Origin: Dryococelus australis
Lineage: Eukaryota; Arthropoda; Insecta; Phasmatodea; Phasmatidae
Length of the DNA stretch: 64,000 nucleotides
Direction: 5' to 3'
Assembly: GCA_029891345.1 (NCBI GenBank)
Contig: CM057009.1
Coordinates: forward strand, 93,481,416-93,545,415
Shown here: positions 45,671 to 59,285 of the stretch, one piece after another
Layout: each line of letters starts with the position of its first letter
Position numbering within the stretch: the stretch's first letter is position 1
Made by a program: the position numbers and the translations under genes
Notes under the pieces: generated by a model
What the model was told of the DNA's origin: nothing
What the model saw: the letters and a program-made list of their open reading frames with translations, nothing else
The model's database searches: none

Positions 45671-47037
45671 GTGAAAATTGCAACACCCAGAAGGTATGGT
45701 CTGTATGAATCCAAACTTGGAGGATGTGTGGAACAGTGTACAAGCAATAAGTGATTACAATTGCAGAATGATTGCGTACATATAGGCCCAGCAGTGCCGT
45801 CTCTTGTGTGGCCAGAAAAGTCAATGTTATGCCAAGCTCAGTCAGTGAAGAGCAGTCAAAGGAAGTGAAAGAAAGTGTTAGTAGGCCTCGTCGTCAAAGG
45901 GTGCCACATCAGCACGGTAGTGAGTTCAAACGGGGCAGAATGATTGGTATCCGGGAAACACGTTTGTCATACGACAGTTCCACTCATACAGGGCATGCTG
46001 CAACGACAGTGATGCGTGTGTGGAACCAGTCGATAGAGGAGGGTCGTACGCAGTGACGAGCGGGTACTGGACCACGCAAAGTAACCATAGCATGGGATGC
46101 GTGTCATCTTGCCTATATGGCCGTAATGGACTGTACAGCCATATCCACAGTGCTGGATCGACACTGGAGCACTGCAATGGCTGTGGACCTGTCTGCATCA
46201 ATGGTTTGATGCTGTCTACGGCGGGCTGGACTGGTGGCACAAATGCCATTGCATCGGCTCCCATTGTCCAGAAACCACAAACTCCTCATACTGCAATGGG
46301 CACATGAACACCATCGCTGGCATGCTGAGTAGAGAAATGCTGTGTTTTCGGATGAGTCCTACTTCAACCTGTCCTACAGTGATGGCCGCATACGTGTTAG
46401 ATGCTACCGTTGTGACCGCAATCTGACAGCCTGCATTTTGGAGCGGCATAGCGGACAAATGCCAAGTGTGATGGTTTAGGTGTGCCATTGGATACAGCAT
46501 GCGATCTTGACTCCTATGTATTGAGGGCACTCTGAACAGCAACCACTACATCGGGGGGGTTTTAGAGCCCGTGGTATTGCCCCTCATTCAGGCAACTCCA
46601 CATGCCATATTTTAGCAGGAAAATGTCTGGCCACTTGTGGCGAGGAATGTGCAAGCCTTCTTCAATAAACGACGGGTACCACTGCTTCCCTGGCCTGTAT
46701 GTTTGCCTGATATGTCACCCATTGAACATGTCTGGGAAATTGTTGGTCAGCGACTTGTTCGTCACAGTCCTCCAGCAACCACTGTTGATGCTTTGTGGAC
46801 TCGCTTACAAACAAGCGAGATTCTTCAGGAACATATCCAGACCCTCTTTGATTCCATGCTGCGATGTTAAGGGGCTCTGATTGCAGCACATGGGGGCTTC
46901 ACAGCATACTGAATTCTCAAGGAAAGAGATTCAGTACAGCTCTGTAATCCTAATCAATTGTGTATTGTCATGTACCTAATCTGAGGTATAAAGTTGATTT
47001 CAATCACATTTATACTTCTTGATGTTGTATTTTTCAC
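45671..47037 (+). mobile_element. Tc1-like DNA transposon, inactive
   Basis: The ends are inverted: 'gtgaaaattgcaacacccag' at 45,671 matches the reverse complement of '...cttgatgttgtatttttcac' ending at about 47,037, with about four mismatches in 24 bases. The length of about 1.37 kb is normal for Tc1-like elements. The transposase lies between the ends on the + strand. TA duplications are no longer visible at both edges, so the outermost bases are approximate. Confidence 0.85.
45880..46910 (+). pseudogene. Tc1-like transposase (DD34E type), broken
   Basis: The N-terminal helix-turn-helix part includes HGSEFKRGRMIGIRETRLSY and ATTVMRVWNQSIEEGRTQ (about 45,910-46,056). Central blocks matching 'VVFSDESRFNLSYNDGRIRV' (first Asp, about 46,340-46,390) and 'ILERHSGQ.PSVMVW' follow in other frames. 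The last part (46,637-46,870) reads ARNVQAFFNKRRVPLLPWPV, DMSPIEHVWEIVGQRLVRHS (containing the Glu of the triad) and PPATTVDALWTRLQT. Several stops and frame changes make it non-functional. Confidence 0.9.
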
Positions 47038-47074
47038 AAATGTTAATGTATATTGTTTAATGGCAAATAAATAA

Positions 47075-47260
47075 ACCACTGGCCTTGCATTCGGCTAGAT
47101 CCAGTTTCGAATCTTGGTCCAGCCATTGTGGTTTCTGTTTTCCAAAATCTTTCCAGTATAGTGCTGGGATGGTTCCTTAATATACGTACGCCCTTCCAAT
47201 TCCTTCTCGACTTCCTTCATCTGTAGTGTTTTCCTACCAGGACTGTCACTGTTCGGTTTG
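47075..47260 (+). repeat. tRNA-derived SINE
   Basis: The B-box-like 'ccagtttcgaatcttggtcc' (about 47,100-47,120) is followed by 'agccattgtggtttctgttt' and 'tgctgggatggttccttaat'. The second of these blocks and a gccacggccgcttccttcc-like tail are common in arthropod tRNA-SINEs, and here the tail is degraded to 'tacgcccttccaattccttc'. It ends in a G run at about 47,261-47,271. Confidence 0.6.
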
Positions 47261-47279
47261 GGGGGGGGGGGGACTAAAA

Positions 47280-49685
<2,406 letters not shown>

Positions 49686-49689
49686 CTGG

Positions 49690-50350
49690 CCCAGAACGTT
49701 CTTAGCACCTTGAGTCATGCCTATAGAGGTGATGGTCAGAAAATTTTTTACAATGGCTTTCAAGTCATTGACTCCTCCAGGGGACAGGAGTGATGTCAGC
49801 CGCAGAGGCATCATCATGGACTGTGTGTTGGCACGCCTTCCCCTTCACCAGGAACTAATGACATACTGGGGAACTAATGCGGGACAGGGAAGAGGAAGGA
49901 CGCAGAGGCAAAGTAACCACACATAACACACCCACTACTCAAGTCTGTTTGTCCCGAACAAACTCAGCATAATTTGAACCTTCATAGTAGAGTCCCAGTC
50001 GGTTGATGTGGGCAAATTTAGAACTTTCCTCTAGGGAAAATGACAAACCTGGAAGGCAGAATCACTGACTTGGTTCAAAATTTTGTAAAGGCTTCCCAAT
50101 ATATCTGGTACCAAAACCTGTAGCCTCTATAATGTTTAAAGTCATACAGCAACACTAACTGTCCTTTTCTGATTGTCTCACCAACAACTCTTGGGTCACA
50201 TTGAGCGTTCCTCTTGACACCATTCGAAATTGCGGAATGTTATTCTTCTGCGACTTTCTGGCTAACTTCCTTCCTCTGAAGATGTGTGCATGCAACTACG
50301 TCCCTTAGCTAGGTTTCTCTTGTCTGTATCAACTGCAAAGGGTCTACTTT
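49690..50350 (-). mobile_element. possible decayed retroelement integrase tail (weak)
   Basis: On the minus strand, text such as QLVLLYDFKHYRGYRFWYQI and FAHINRLGLYYEGSN recalls the C-terminal part of Gypsy-type integrases ('G..V.L......RG....L...W.GPY' and 'V.H.NRLK.Y'). The surrounding frames are broken in several places. No RT or LTR accompanies it. It is an old fossil if real. Confidence 0.35.
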
Positions 50351-50354
50351 GTAG

Positions 50355-51270
50355 TAGGCTCCTGATATCTTGTCCTCACTACTAGGTACCAGTCTATCCT
50401 CCTTTCTTGAGGTACATTGTTGCTATTGGTTTTGTTTGGGTTATATATATATATATAGGATAATTATTCCTGCTGCTGTCCTTTTCACTGACTGGGTAAG
50501 CTGTTATTTGTCTCATTTTTTAAGTTTAGTATTGAATGGCATCTCTAGACACTAGACTTACAAGTGTCCATCTGTCCGTCAGCTCCAAAATTCTTGGCAC
50601 GTACGTCAATAAGGGCAGGTGTCATTGCCTCTAATTAGTTCAGAAGTTCCTGCAGTGCTGACTTCAGCCTCCTGAAATGCTCTTGGTCATATAACTTCTG
50701 GCTCTCATGTCCTGCATTCCCTTTTGGGGGAACTGGTCTCTCAGATGCCCTGTTTGGCAACACTCCTAATATTCCTGACACTTATATGGATATTTGCAAA
50801 TCCCTCTAGCATAGATTCTAGTAACAATGTCTGTCATGATGCCCCCAATTTCTTTATGATGACCAAGATGTGATCTCCATCATCATGCCAAGTTTTAAAA
50901 AAATAAAAAAATAATTAAGTTAAAGACATAAGCACAATACAAGCCAAAGACATGCGACATCAGGGACAATGTTCTGAACTGTCCCAATACCACCCTATCA
51001 TGATCAAAATACTAAGTAAATCAATGAGGTAAATAAATAAAACATGTGAAATTAGGTAAAATTTGAAAACTAATGTACTCCAGAATTTTGGAACAGGAAA
51101 TACAAACCAAAAAAAACCTGATTTGTATTGTCATGCTGCATGGTTGTAAATAAAATACGTATTATTGTCGTGCATATTATATTTGTATAGTGGTGAATAA
51201 CCAACCGTGCTTGATTAGGCAGTAAATGGTGTCTGGTCATAATACTTTTAAATGAAGTATACTTAAACAT
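50355..51270. other. no gene seen
   Basis: A short (TA)n tract lies at about 50,443-50,456. The minus strand at 50,560-50,880 is somewhat GC-richer, but its frames are broken and unrecognised. Confidence 0.4.
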
Positions 51271-51859
51271 ATTTACAGGATGATTCACAGTACCCATGTC
51301 ACCCATCTTTATAGCAAACAACACGACACCGGGGGTTCGCGAAAAAATTGTGATAACCATACCTTATATGAATCATTGATTGGCTCTAATTCCATCCCCC
51401 AAACATACTGGTGGTAGGGGTACAGAGGGTGAGATTTGAAATTGCATATGGGAACAGGGGTTGAATATGGTATCTTTAGATAAATTGTCTAAAAGGAAAC
51501 AACATTTACTAAGACAATTGTTTTCTGACATGCATAGTTTACGCATAATAAAATTAATCCTGTAAGCATATGGTTTGGACGTGTGTAGTTTAAACACAAT
51601 GAAGTGAACAGAAACTATTGTTATTCATACTACAATCAAATGGAAATCAACAAAACATGTTTTTCTGGTGTGCAGACCTAGTTTACATACACTCAAAAGG
51701 ACGTCTGGTGTACTGTAAATACCGGTATGGTGTGAGAGAACCACTGTGAAATGGGAACTGGGAACACTCATTCGCACACATCACTCTTTATAAGTGTTTG
51801 AAATGTCAACCATCCTATATCAGATATGACTCAGCTCTGTCGCTTACTTTTACAGTTGC

Positions 51860-52812
51860 TTAGCAGACCTCAGCACAGCTGAGACATCCGCATGCTGCTC
51901 TGATTCTGTCTTTCATGTCTTCCCTCATTGTTGCGTGCATGCAGTAGACAGTGTATTCAATTCTCCCTTCTAAAAATAAGTTATTTGGGGACAAGTCTGG
52001 TGAACGTGGTGGCCAAGCTACAGGACTCATTTGTCCAATCCACCATCTGGGGAATAACATGTCAGCAACTAGCCAGTTCTGCGTGAAAAGTGAGCAGGAC
52101 AACCACCCTGTTGAAGTCACATTGTTAATCCCAGAGTGAGAGTGACATCTTCAATCAGCTGATAGAAAACTTTCTCTAGGAAGTATGCCATTCAATTGCC
52201 CTTCAAAAAAATATGGTCCTATGACACAATGTCAGAGAAGGACACACCAAGTATTAGGTCTCCACGCATGCTGGTTATCCAATTGACGGAGCCAATATGG
52301 GTTTACTGCAGACCAGTAATGGGGATTATGTATATTAACGTCACCATTAAATCATTGTGCTTAGGAAAGACATTATTCCCAAGTTCTTGGTGCAGCTGTA
52401 CATGGTACGGATGTAAATGATTATCAGCGAGGATTCTCGACACTGTACTTTGAGACAATCCTGAGTCGCGAGCAATCTTCCATGTAGAATCATTAGGAAC
52501 AACTACCATGGCAGCAAGTACATCAACAGCCCTCTCATCTCTCACAGGTTGTCTGATGCGACGATGTTTGTCGCATGTCAGTTGCACTAGCCCAGTTGTG
52601 CGTATGCGACATGCAAGATACTGAAAGACATTGTATGAGTGATGGACGTGTTGTGGGTATCTCTGTGCATACAAACAGGCAGCAGCTCTGCAGTTCCAAC
52701 AACATTCTCCTAGTATCATCAGCATGTCAAATGCTTCTTCATTTGTAAATGGCAATCCATTTGGAAAGCAACACCATAGACAGACAATGTCTGACACTGA
52801 AACAACACACAT
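51860..52812 (-). pseudogene. DUF4817-type transposase, internally deleted
   Basis: At the N-terminus, FTNEEAFDMLMILGECCWNC with RAAACLYAQRYPQHVHHSYN (about 52,750-52,650) is the DUF4817 domain. The helix-turn-helix part follows (STWKIARDSGLSQSTVSRIL, about 52,480-52,420) with YHVQLHQEL after it. The text then jumps to the late catalytic region (NWLVADMLFPRWWIGQMSPV then AWPPRSPDLSP, about 52,080-51,980) and a C-terminal helix-rich end. The segment carrying the first catalytic Asp ('LFSDEATF' in the 29.6 kb copy) is missing, and frames change at least twice. It cannot encode an active transposase. Confidence 0.85.
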
Positions 52813-52829
52813 GATTAATGGTTTGCAAT

Positions 52830-53375
52830 GTAAACTGAATGACTAACAGAATGAGCAAACTTTTGATTATCAGTTAACTTGCATGCAAAACCTGCATTTC
52901 CTGTAGGTAGTAGATGTCGTATCTGCTTGCTGCATAATGCTCCATTATTCTCCGCATTTTCTTGGAAACAGTTTAATGCCTACTGCACAAGTCCATGCAG
53001 TAAAGCACACTGCTCACTGCTAGTATCAAATCGAGTCTCACACTCCAACCAGAAATACCATAATGGCACACAGTGTGTATCTGATGTGCATAGTTTATGC
53101 ACAACCAATGATAAGTGGATAAATGTAACTGTTATTTTTAGACTGTTTCCGAACAAAGGTGGAGATTAAGGTAGCTCTAAGCAGGAAGCAGATAAGCCTT
53201 CTTCCACTTAAAGGATATGTAGGCCTAGGTTTTGCATGTAAGTTAACTGACAGTTGAAAGTTCATTCATTCAGACAGTCGTTCTTTTTACATTCCATTAA
53301 AGACAAAATCAAAGCAGCATGTGGATCTCTCATCAGTGCTAAGGACCGCCAAGTAACTTTGAATGTAAGACAGAG
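52830..53375. other. non-coding spacer between transposase start and right inverted repeat
   Basis: It lies inside the 51.3-53.9 kb transposon and contains repeated 'ttaacttgcatgcaaaacctg' and 'aggttttgcatgtaagttaac' (about 52,872-52,893 and 53,227-53,248), a smaller inverted pair. No frame is recognised. Confidence 0.5.
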
Positions 53376-53889
53376 AACAGAGTCGTGTCTGATATAGGAT
53401 GGTCAACATTTAGAACACTTATGATGAGTGCTGTGTGCGAAGTAGTGTTCCCAGTTTCCAGTTCATGGTAGTTCTCTCACACCATACCGGTATGTACAGT
53501 ATACCCGGTGCCCTTTTCACTGTACATAAACTAGGTATGCATGCCAAAATAACATATTTAGTTAATTTGCTTTTGATTGTAGTAAGAAAAACACGTTTGT
53601 GATCAGTTGTCATTATGTGTAAACTATGCATGTCAGAAAAAATGTGTCTTAGTAAATGTTGTTTCCTTTTAGACCATCTATCTAACGATATCTTATATGA
53701 CCTACATTTACATTTGCCATTTCAAAGCTCACCCCCCATATCCCTACCTCCGGTATGTTCAGGGGAATAGGATTACTACCAATTGTTGCTTCAGATAAGA
53801 TATAGTTACTAACAATTTTTCATGAACCCCTGGTGTCATGTTATTTTTGAGAACAATGGATGATACGGGTGTTTGAATCATTCTGTATA

Positions 53890-55785
53890 TAAAACTGACA
53901 TCACTTAACATACAAACTGAACTTATGACACTTGCAACACAAAGTAATACTGAGTTATAGTAACTGTGCTGGGTACATCTACTACCGTAATTGTACTGTA
54001 AAGCATGGTCACAACCAATCAATCTGCTGTAAGACCAGACACAAGCAAAGCCACTTTATTGGAAGCAGTACTGAAATATTGAAAGCTCTAGACCCAGAGC
54101 ACCATGTTACAACAAAATAAAACTATAAATTAGGCAACTGACCTAATATAATTTACTATATTTAAAACAGAGAAAAAAATTTAAACAACCAAATTTTAAG
54201 ATTCTGGATAAAATATTTCCTGATTTATGTATTAAATTCACTTAACAAAATGTGCTATACTGAAAGACAGGGAATAATAGAAACAATCAATGCACAAACA
54301 ATGTACACAAAAAATACAGACATCTCTGAAGTGCAACCCTAACAGACTCACTAAACTTTAAACATTTGATAAACTATTAATATTTTCCTTGACTGTGCAG
54401 ATACTTCATAACAATTATGTTCCTTTTATAAAACACAGTTTTTTATAAATCAAATTAATAGTTGCTTTCTAATGATGTGGTCATGATATAATTAAAAGTA
54501 AGTTCTTGTAGAACTTAGCTGAAAACCATCATGGTGAAGAGAGATTTTCAGGAGACAGCCAGGAAACAGGAGTACTTCATTTTTATAACGCTCTCAAACT
54601 TTCAAATGAGCAAATAGAAGTCTCTTGGTATAAATGCAAGTCATAATGGGAAGTGAGAGCAAGCATACAACCGGAAGTTAAGTGCAAAACTGGAAAGCTC
54701 AAATCTTGAACCCTCTAAAACACACACAATGTAGAATGTAAAAAGTGAATTACTTTCACATGATAATGGACACATCAAACACGGCTCAAGGTAACACAGA
54801 ACACTGTAGTGTTTGTACTAACCACTTTGAGGGTAAAGATGAAATGTGGATGTAGATTTTCACATAGCAGTAGATTTAATAAAGTACTACTTATTCACTG
54901 CACCTATATCTCAAATTTGGTCTACTGATACATGCAATGAAAGATATTAAAAATAAAAAATGAGGAAACCAATTTCCAGCAAAAATCTCCCCAAGAAAGG
55001 GAGCACATGCCGAACACATCATGGCTGCTTGTCGGTGCAAAATTTCCTTGAAACAACAGTTAAAATGGCTGGTGGAAAAGCACAGTGATGCATACAAAGT
55101 CCAAATTATTATTTTATTTATTTATTTATAATACTGCATTCTGTAGACCAAAAAATTAGCATAAATTTGTTCTAGGGTGTAGAAAATGTCAGAGTTACAA
55201 AGTGAACACACATATACAAACAAATAGGTATAAAACACATACATGCAAAACATAGTCTATAGTAAAATGTGGTTCTGACACAGCTCATCTACGCATGGGT
55301 GAGCACGTGAACTCTAATTCTCAAGGCAGTAGCAGGTCGACAGCCACGTGGCGTTCTCCTCAATTAGAGAGAGGGTTCAAGTTCACATAGCCTCTTAAAC
55401 ACTTGTTAAATTGAAGGTCCCGGGAGTGGGCCAAATCCCGAACGAGAAATAATGAACACATCCTTAGATCAAGATTAGTTATATTGAAGAAAGTGGCAGT
55501 ACATTGATCACATAATACAACAATCCGAGACTCAGTGGGCATGGCAATTTGGCCTGCCATAGGCCGAAACTGTAAAAGTACAATTCAATACCCTGAGAAA
55601 ATTACGGTAATGAAATCTCCTGGGTGGTGAGTCTTACAGAGATGGGAACACAATCACAGGAGGAGCAAAAGAATGAAATGGTTCCAGTACACTTAAATTT
55701 ACACTATTGCAGCTAAAGATGAGAAGACAAAAGGTGAAGTCTCCCGTGACACAACACGCATGTTTTCCTTATGCCCGCCAAGCCA
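53890..55785. other. gene-poor stretch
   Basis: The DNA is mostly AT-rich. A somewhat GC-richer piece at 55,260-55,640, with a minus-strand frame of 66 residues, has no domain I recognise. Confidence 0.45.
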
Positions 55786-55792
55786 AGACTAA

Positions 55793-56446
55793 GGCAGTGT
55801 CTCAATTTAAAGAATAATCTCTTGAGAGAGCACTTTTTCGCACAACCTGGCAAGAGCACTACTTCACTCTCTCTCATGCTCTCGCTTTGGGAATTAAGAC
55901 AATCATTCTCTTGTTTCTCTCGTAACGTCAGGCAAACAGCTGATGCCAAAAGGCGGGAAATTATGTTAAGCTAAAATTGCAATCGTAGTTATTATATGTC
56001 ATTTATGTGAGTTGAAAATAATTCACAAATGATTAAAGCACTACCAGAATAATCACTAGCACATAAAGTACTTTTAATTTTTTGTTATATTTTACCGTCA
56101 TGTTACAGCAAAGTGACAAAAAAATGAGAATTTAGTCAGAAATCCATATTTATATTTTTAAAATACATGTTGTGTATGTCATTTCACTGTTTAAAGTAGT
56201 TGAAATTATTCACTTACAGTTAAAATGTGATGTGGTTTTGGCCCAGAAAGCTACAATAACCTTCTTCAAAAAAGGAAATAATGTAAACAAATATGGCGTA
56301 TACGAGAGAACTCCAGCGAGTATACAACTTAGTGCTCTCTCTCTGCTCCCACTCTTTCGCTCTCTCTCCGACGAATTGAGACATGTTCTCTCTGATGTCG
56401 TCGTGAGAGCACGAGAGAGCGCTATCTGGGCCAATTGAGACACGGC
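55793..56446. mobile_element. PIF/Harbinger-like MITE, 654 bp, TAA target duplication
   Basis: The left end GGCAGTGTCTCAATT and the right end, reverse-complemented, GGCCGTGTCTCAATT form inverted repeats. Each is flanked by TAA (55,790-55,792 and 56,447-56,449). A 3-base TWA duplication with GG-starting ends is the signature of PIF/Harbinger. Inner subrepeats rich in 'gagagagcac' and 'tctctctc', plus another 'attgagacatg' at about 56,377, lie near both ends. There is no transposase, so it is non-autonomous. Confidence 0.8.
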
Positions 56447-56449
56447 CTA

Positions 56450-59280
56450 AAGAGAGTGGGTGAGATGGCTGGCCACCACGCCAGTTGTCACCCACCAACT
56501 CTGAGAGAGAAATTTAACAGAAAACAAACTTACAAGTACAATTAGAATTGCAATAAAGCATGCATAACCCTGGTGCAATTAACAATATAACTTTCCAACA
56601 TGTTAGATTGATTAACATGACTCTCAGAGTCCTTTGATGTGTTAATTGTCTGTATGAATTAGTAAGGAAAAACAAGCCGGAATGGGCCGGCAAGGCACAT
56701 GTAGACATTTAATGAACAAACATAATAGTTGGGAGTTAGGGTAAAGTACTAAGACATTTAAATATAATTATTTAAGCAAAATAGCACAAAACAAAAGAAT
56801 TTAATTTTGGGCAATCGGCATAGAGGAAACCAGAACTGCCATGATGTGTACATTCTAAACTTAATTTTATTCAAAGAACGTAATATTCCATTTTTCATTA
56901 AACAAAATACATTATCAATCCTAGAAAATTATGAAAAGAATTATGAGTGTCACTGTCTCGTGTTTCGTAGTTGTTTCAAACCCACGTGGCTTTGTACTCG
57001 CAGGCTTACTATGCCTCACTAAAAGGTAGTTAAATCAAAATAATACTTTCTATTGCTCACTGTATTCAACTTTCTGGGGCACTGAACAGCATTGCAGTGC
57101 ACACACGCATTAAGGAAAACACTCTTGGAAGACTGGAGCCAGGTGGGTCGTGACCCGATTCTGCGATCCAGTCCTTAACGAATGGCAGAGTTGACCCATG
57201 CATGAGGCACACAGACGTGCGTGCCCAGTGTATGAGCAGAGCAACAGTGGTCTGCCTCCTGAGCGGAGCATTGAGGCCATCATCAACAAGTAGACAGATA
57301 TTGGGATAAACAAAAAATATTTTTACAATGTTCATAAGCTATATGCACTTAAGTTGTATTGGAGAATTAAAATATATAATACACATACATATACATTTAC
57401 AATATTAATACATGCAAATGTACACACACATTATGTTTATCCTATATATTTTACTTGTTTAGGGGAGCGGTAAGGTAAGTGCAGGTATACTCACAATGGA
57501 TACAAACTATACTTTTTTATACTATAATACTACTGAAATTATTAGTTTTGGAATTCATCAACAGTATAATAAAGATGAGGAAATAAATTCTCCTTCAGGA
57601 TATGTTTGAATTTTTTATCTTTACTCTTGCACAAATTTTTTTAACAGGTAGAAGTTTATTATATAGTTTTATATCAGTGTAGATTATGCATTGTTCCTAG
57701 AGTGCACTGGGGGTACCAAAACGTGAATGGTGCATACACAAGAGTGTTAACTTACTGAAACATGCTGGAATCATACATTGAGAGTATGCTAACTGATGCA
57801 GACAAAGTAGAGAATCAGTGGGCATCATCATTGTGTGTAGCATCACACATCCGGTGCTACTATAAATGCTTTCTGCTACTATGGTCTTCTATGCCACACT
57901 GGAAAAGTGAAGTTAATTCTGTACTAACTTCCAACACATGAATGGCACAAATGAAATTCATTTTTACTAACAGAGTTCCCTTGCCCTAAGATTGTAGTTA
58001 AATAAGAATTATCCTAAGATTACCAATATACCGAGTTTTTTAACTATATAAAAAATCAAAATATTCGAAGTTGGGTAAAAATTTTTTGAAACTACACAAA
58101 GTTGTGTCAAACTGAAGTATGTAAATGAACCATCAATACTTACTGTGAAATGGATGAGTTCAATTCATTATTTTTAACTTATATTGCCACCTAATACATA
58201 CATTTATATATTAAAGCATGGTCTTGTTCAAGACATCCGTGTGGCTGGACTTTTTGAGCATTTCAAAAGTTTGCATATAAATGATAGCATAAACAAATCT
58301 TTAAATAATATGCACTGTAATCTGTACAACAATTAAAAAAAAACTATAAGGTTGATCATTTATAGGTTCTTTGAGAAATTGTATTGGGACACAAAGTAAT
58401 ATTCACCCAAAAACCGCTTTTTTTCCTTGAATTTTGTGCACAACTCAAATGTTTATAATAAACTGTATAAGGTCTTTTTTTTTGTAACACAATCCAAGAT
58501 GAAAATAGAATCAACTCAATTAAGAATCCTTAACACATATCAACACTTTAACTATAATAAAACTTCTGCTTTATCAGCTGCAGCTATGGCTAACATAGTA
58601 TGCACCCAGAGCACAACGCCAACATTATTCCATTTGGCATTGGTATCCATGAATACACTGGTGCAATTATTACTGAGTTTCACTGTAACAAATCCAAAAA
58701 AATAGTGCAAAACTCTCCTCTCCCCACACCCCTTCCCTTTACAAGTTTACCTCACTTAAGTTATTATTTGATCATAATCTCTCACTACTATTTAGTGTGT
58801 ATATGATTTACGAATAGTTTCATCACACAGCTGATAATTTGAATGTTGTATGAAATCAGATGGCATCCTTGATATTACATATTTTAAAAAGTTATTACAA
58901 AAACTTTCTGATAAAGTGTAAATGTAACAGCAAAAGGACCAAAATTATTTGAATCAGCAGTATATTTTTTGTTGAAGAAATGTATATTGGTCAATCACTA
59001 TTCCAATTGACTTCATTATAGAGTAAGCTGCAGTTGGGAAAACAGGTAAAAAACATTAAGTTTTATTTTTAAAAATGCATTTGCTGTTACCATTTTAAAA
59101 ATGTGTAGCTCTTTTCACCAACCAATTTATGTGTATGACCATTAAAAATATTTTGTGAAGAAATTAAAACTGTCATTGTTTAATAAAATCGTGTTTTGAA
59201 CTTAAAGGAAATAATTTATTCGAACAAGGAAATGCTTAAGGTGACAGAACCTTCAATATTATTGTGAGCTGTATTTATAT
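56450..59280. other. gene-poor stretch
   Basis: A GC-richer patch at 57,070-57,300 has open frames on both strands but no known domain. The remainder is AT-rich, with no exon, repeat end or RNA gene that I can support. Confidence 0.45.
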
Positions 59281-59285
59281 ACATA

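Larger units (their letters stand above)
51276..53885 (-). mobile_element. DUF4817-type DNA transposon with ~0.5-kb terminal inverted repeats
   Basis: Inverted repeats lie at 51,276-51,840 and 53,378-53,885. The left end reads CAGGATGATTCACAGTACCC and the right end, reverse-complemented, CAGAATGATTCAAACACCCG. Both are flanked by TA (51,274-51,275 and 53,886-53,887). Within the arms, blocks such as 'acataccggtatggtgtgag', 'gaaacaacatttactaagac' and 'catgcatagtttac' pair across the element with many small differences. The transposase lies between the arms on the minus strand. Arms of this length are much longer than the roughly 0.1 kb ends of the copy at 28.9 kb and the short ends at 59.3 kb. 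Confidence 0.88.

Noticed and set aside
57066-57335. 89-residue minus-strand frame in a GC-richer patch
   Set aside because: No domain, no splice context, and open frames on both strands of a short GC-rich piece.
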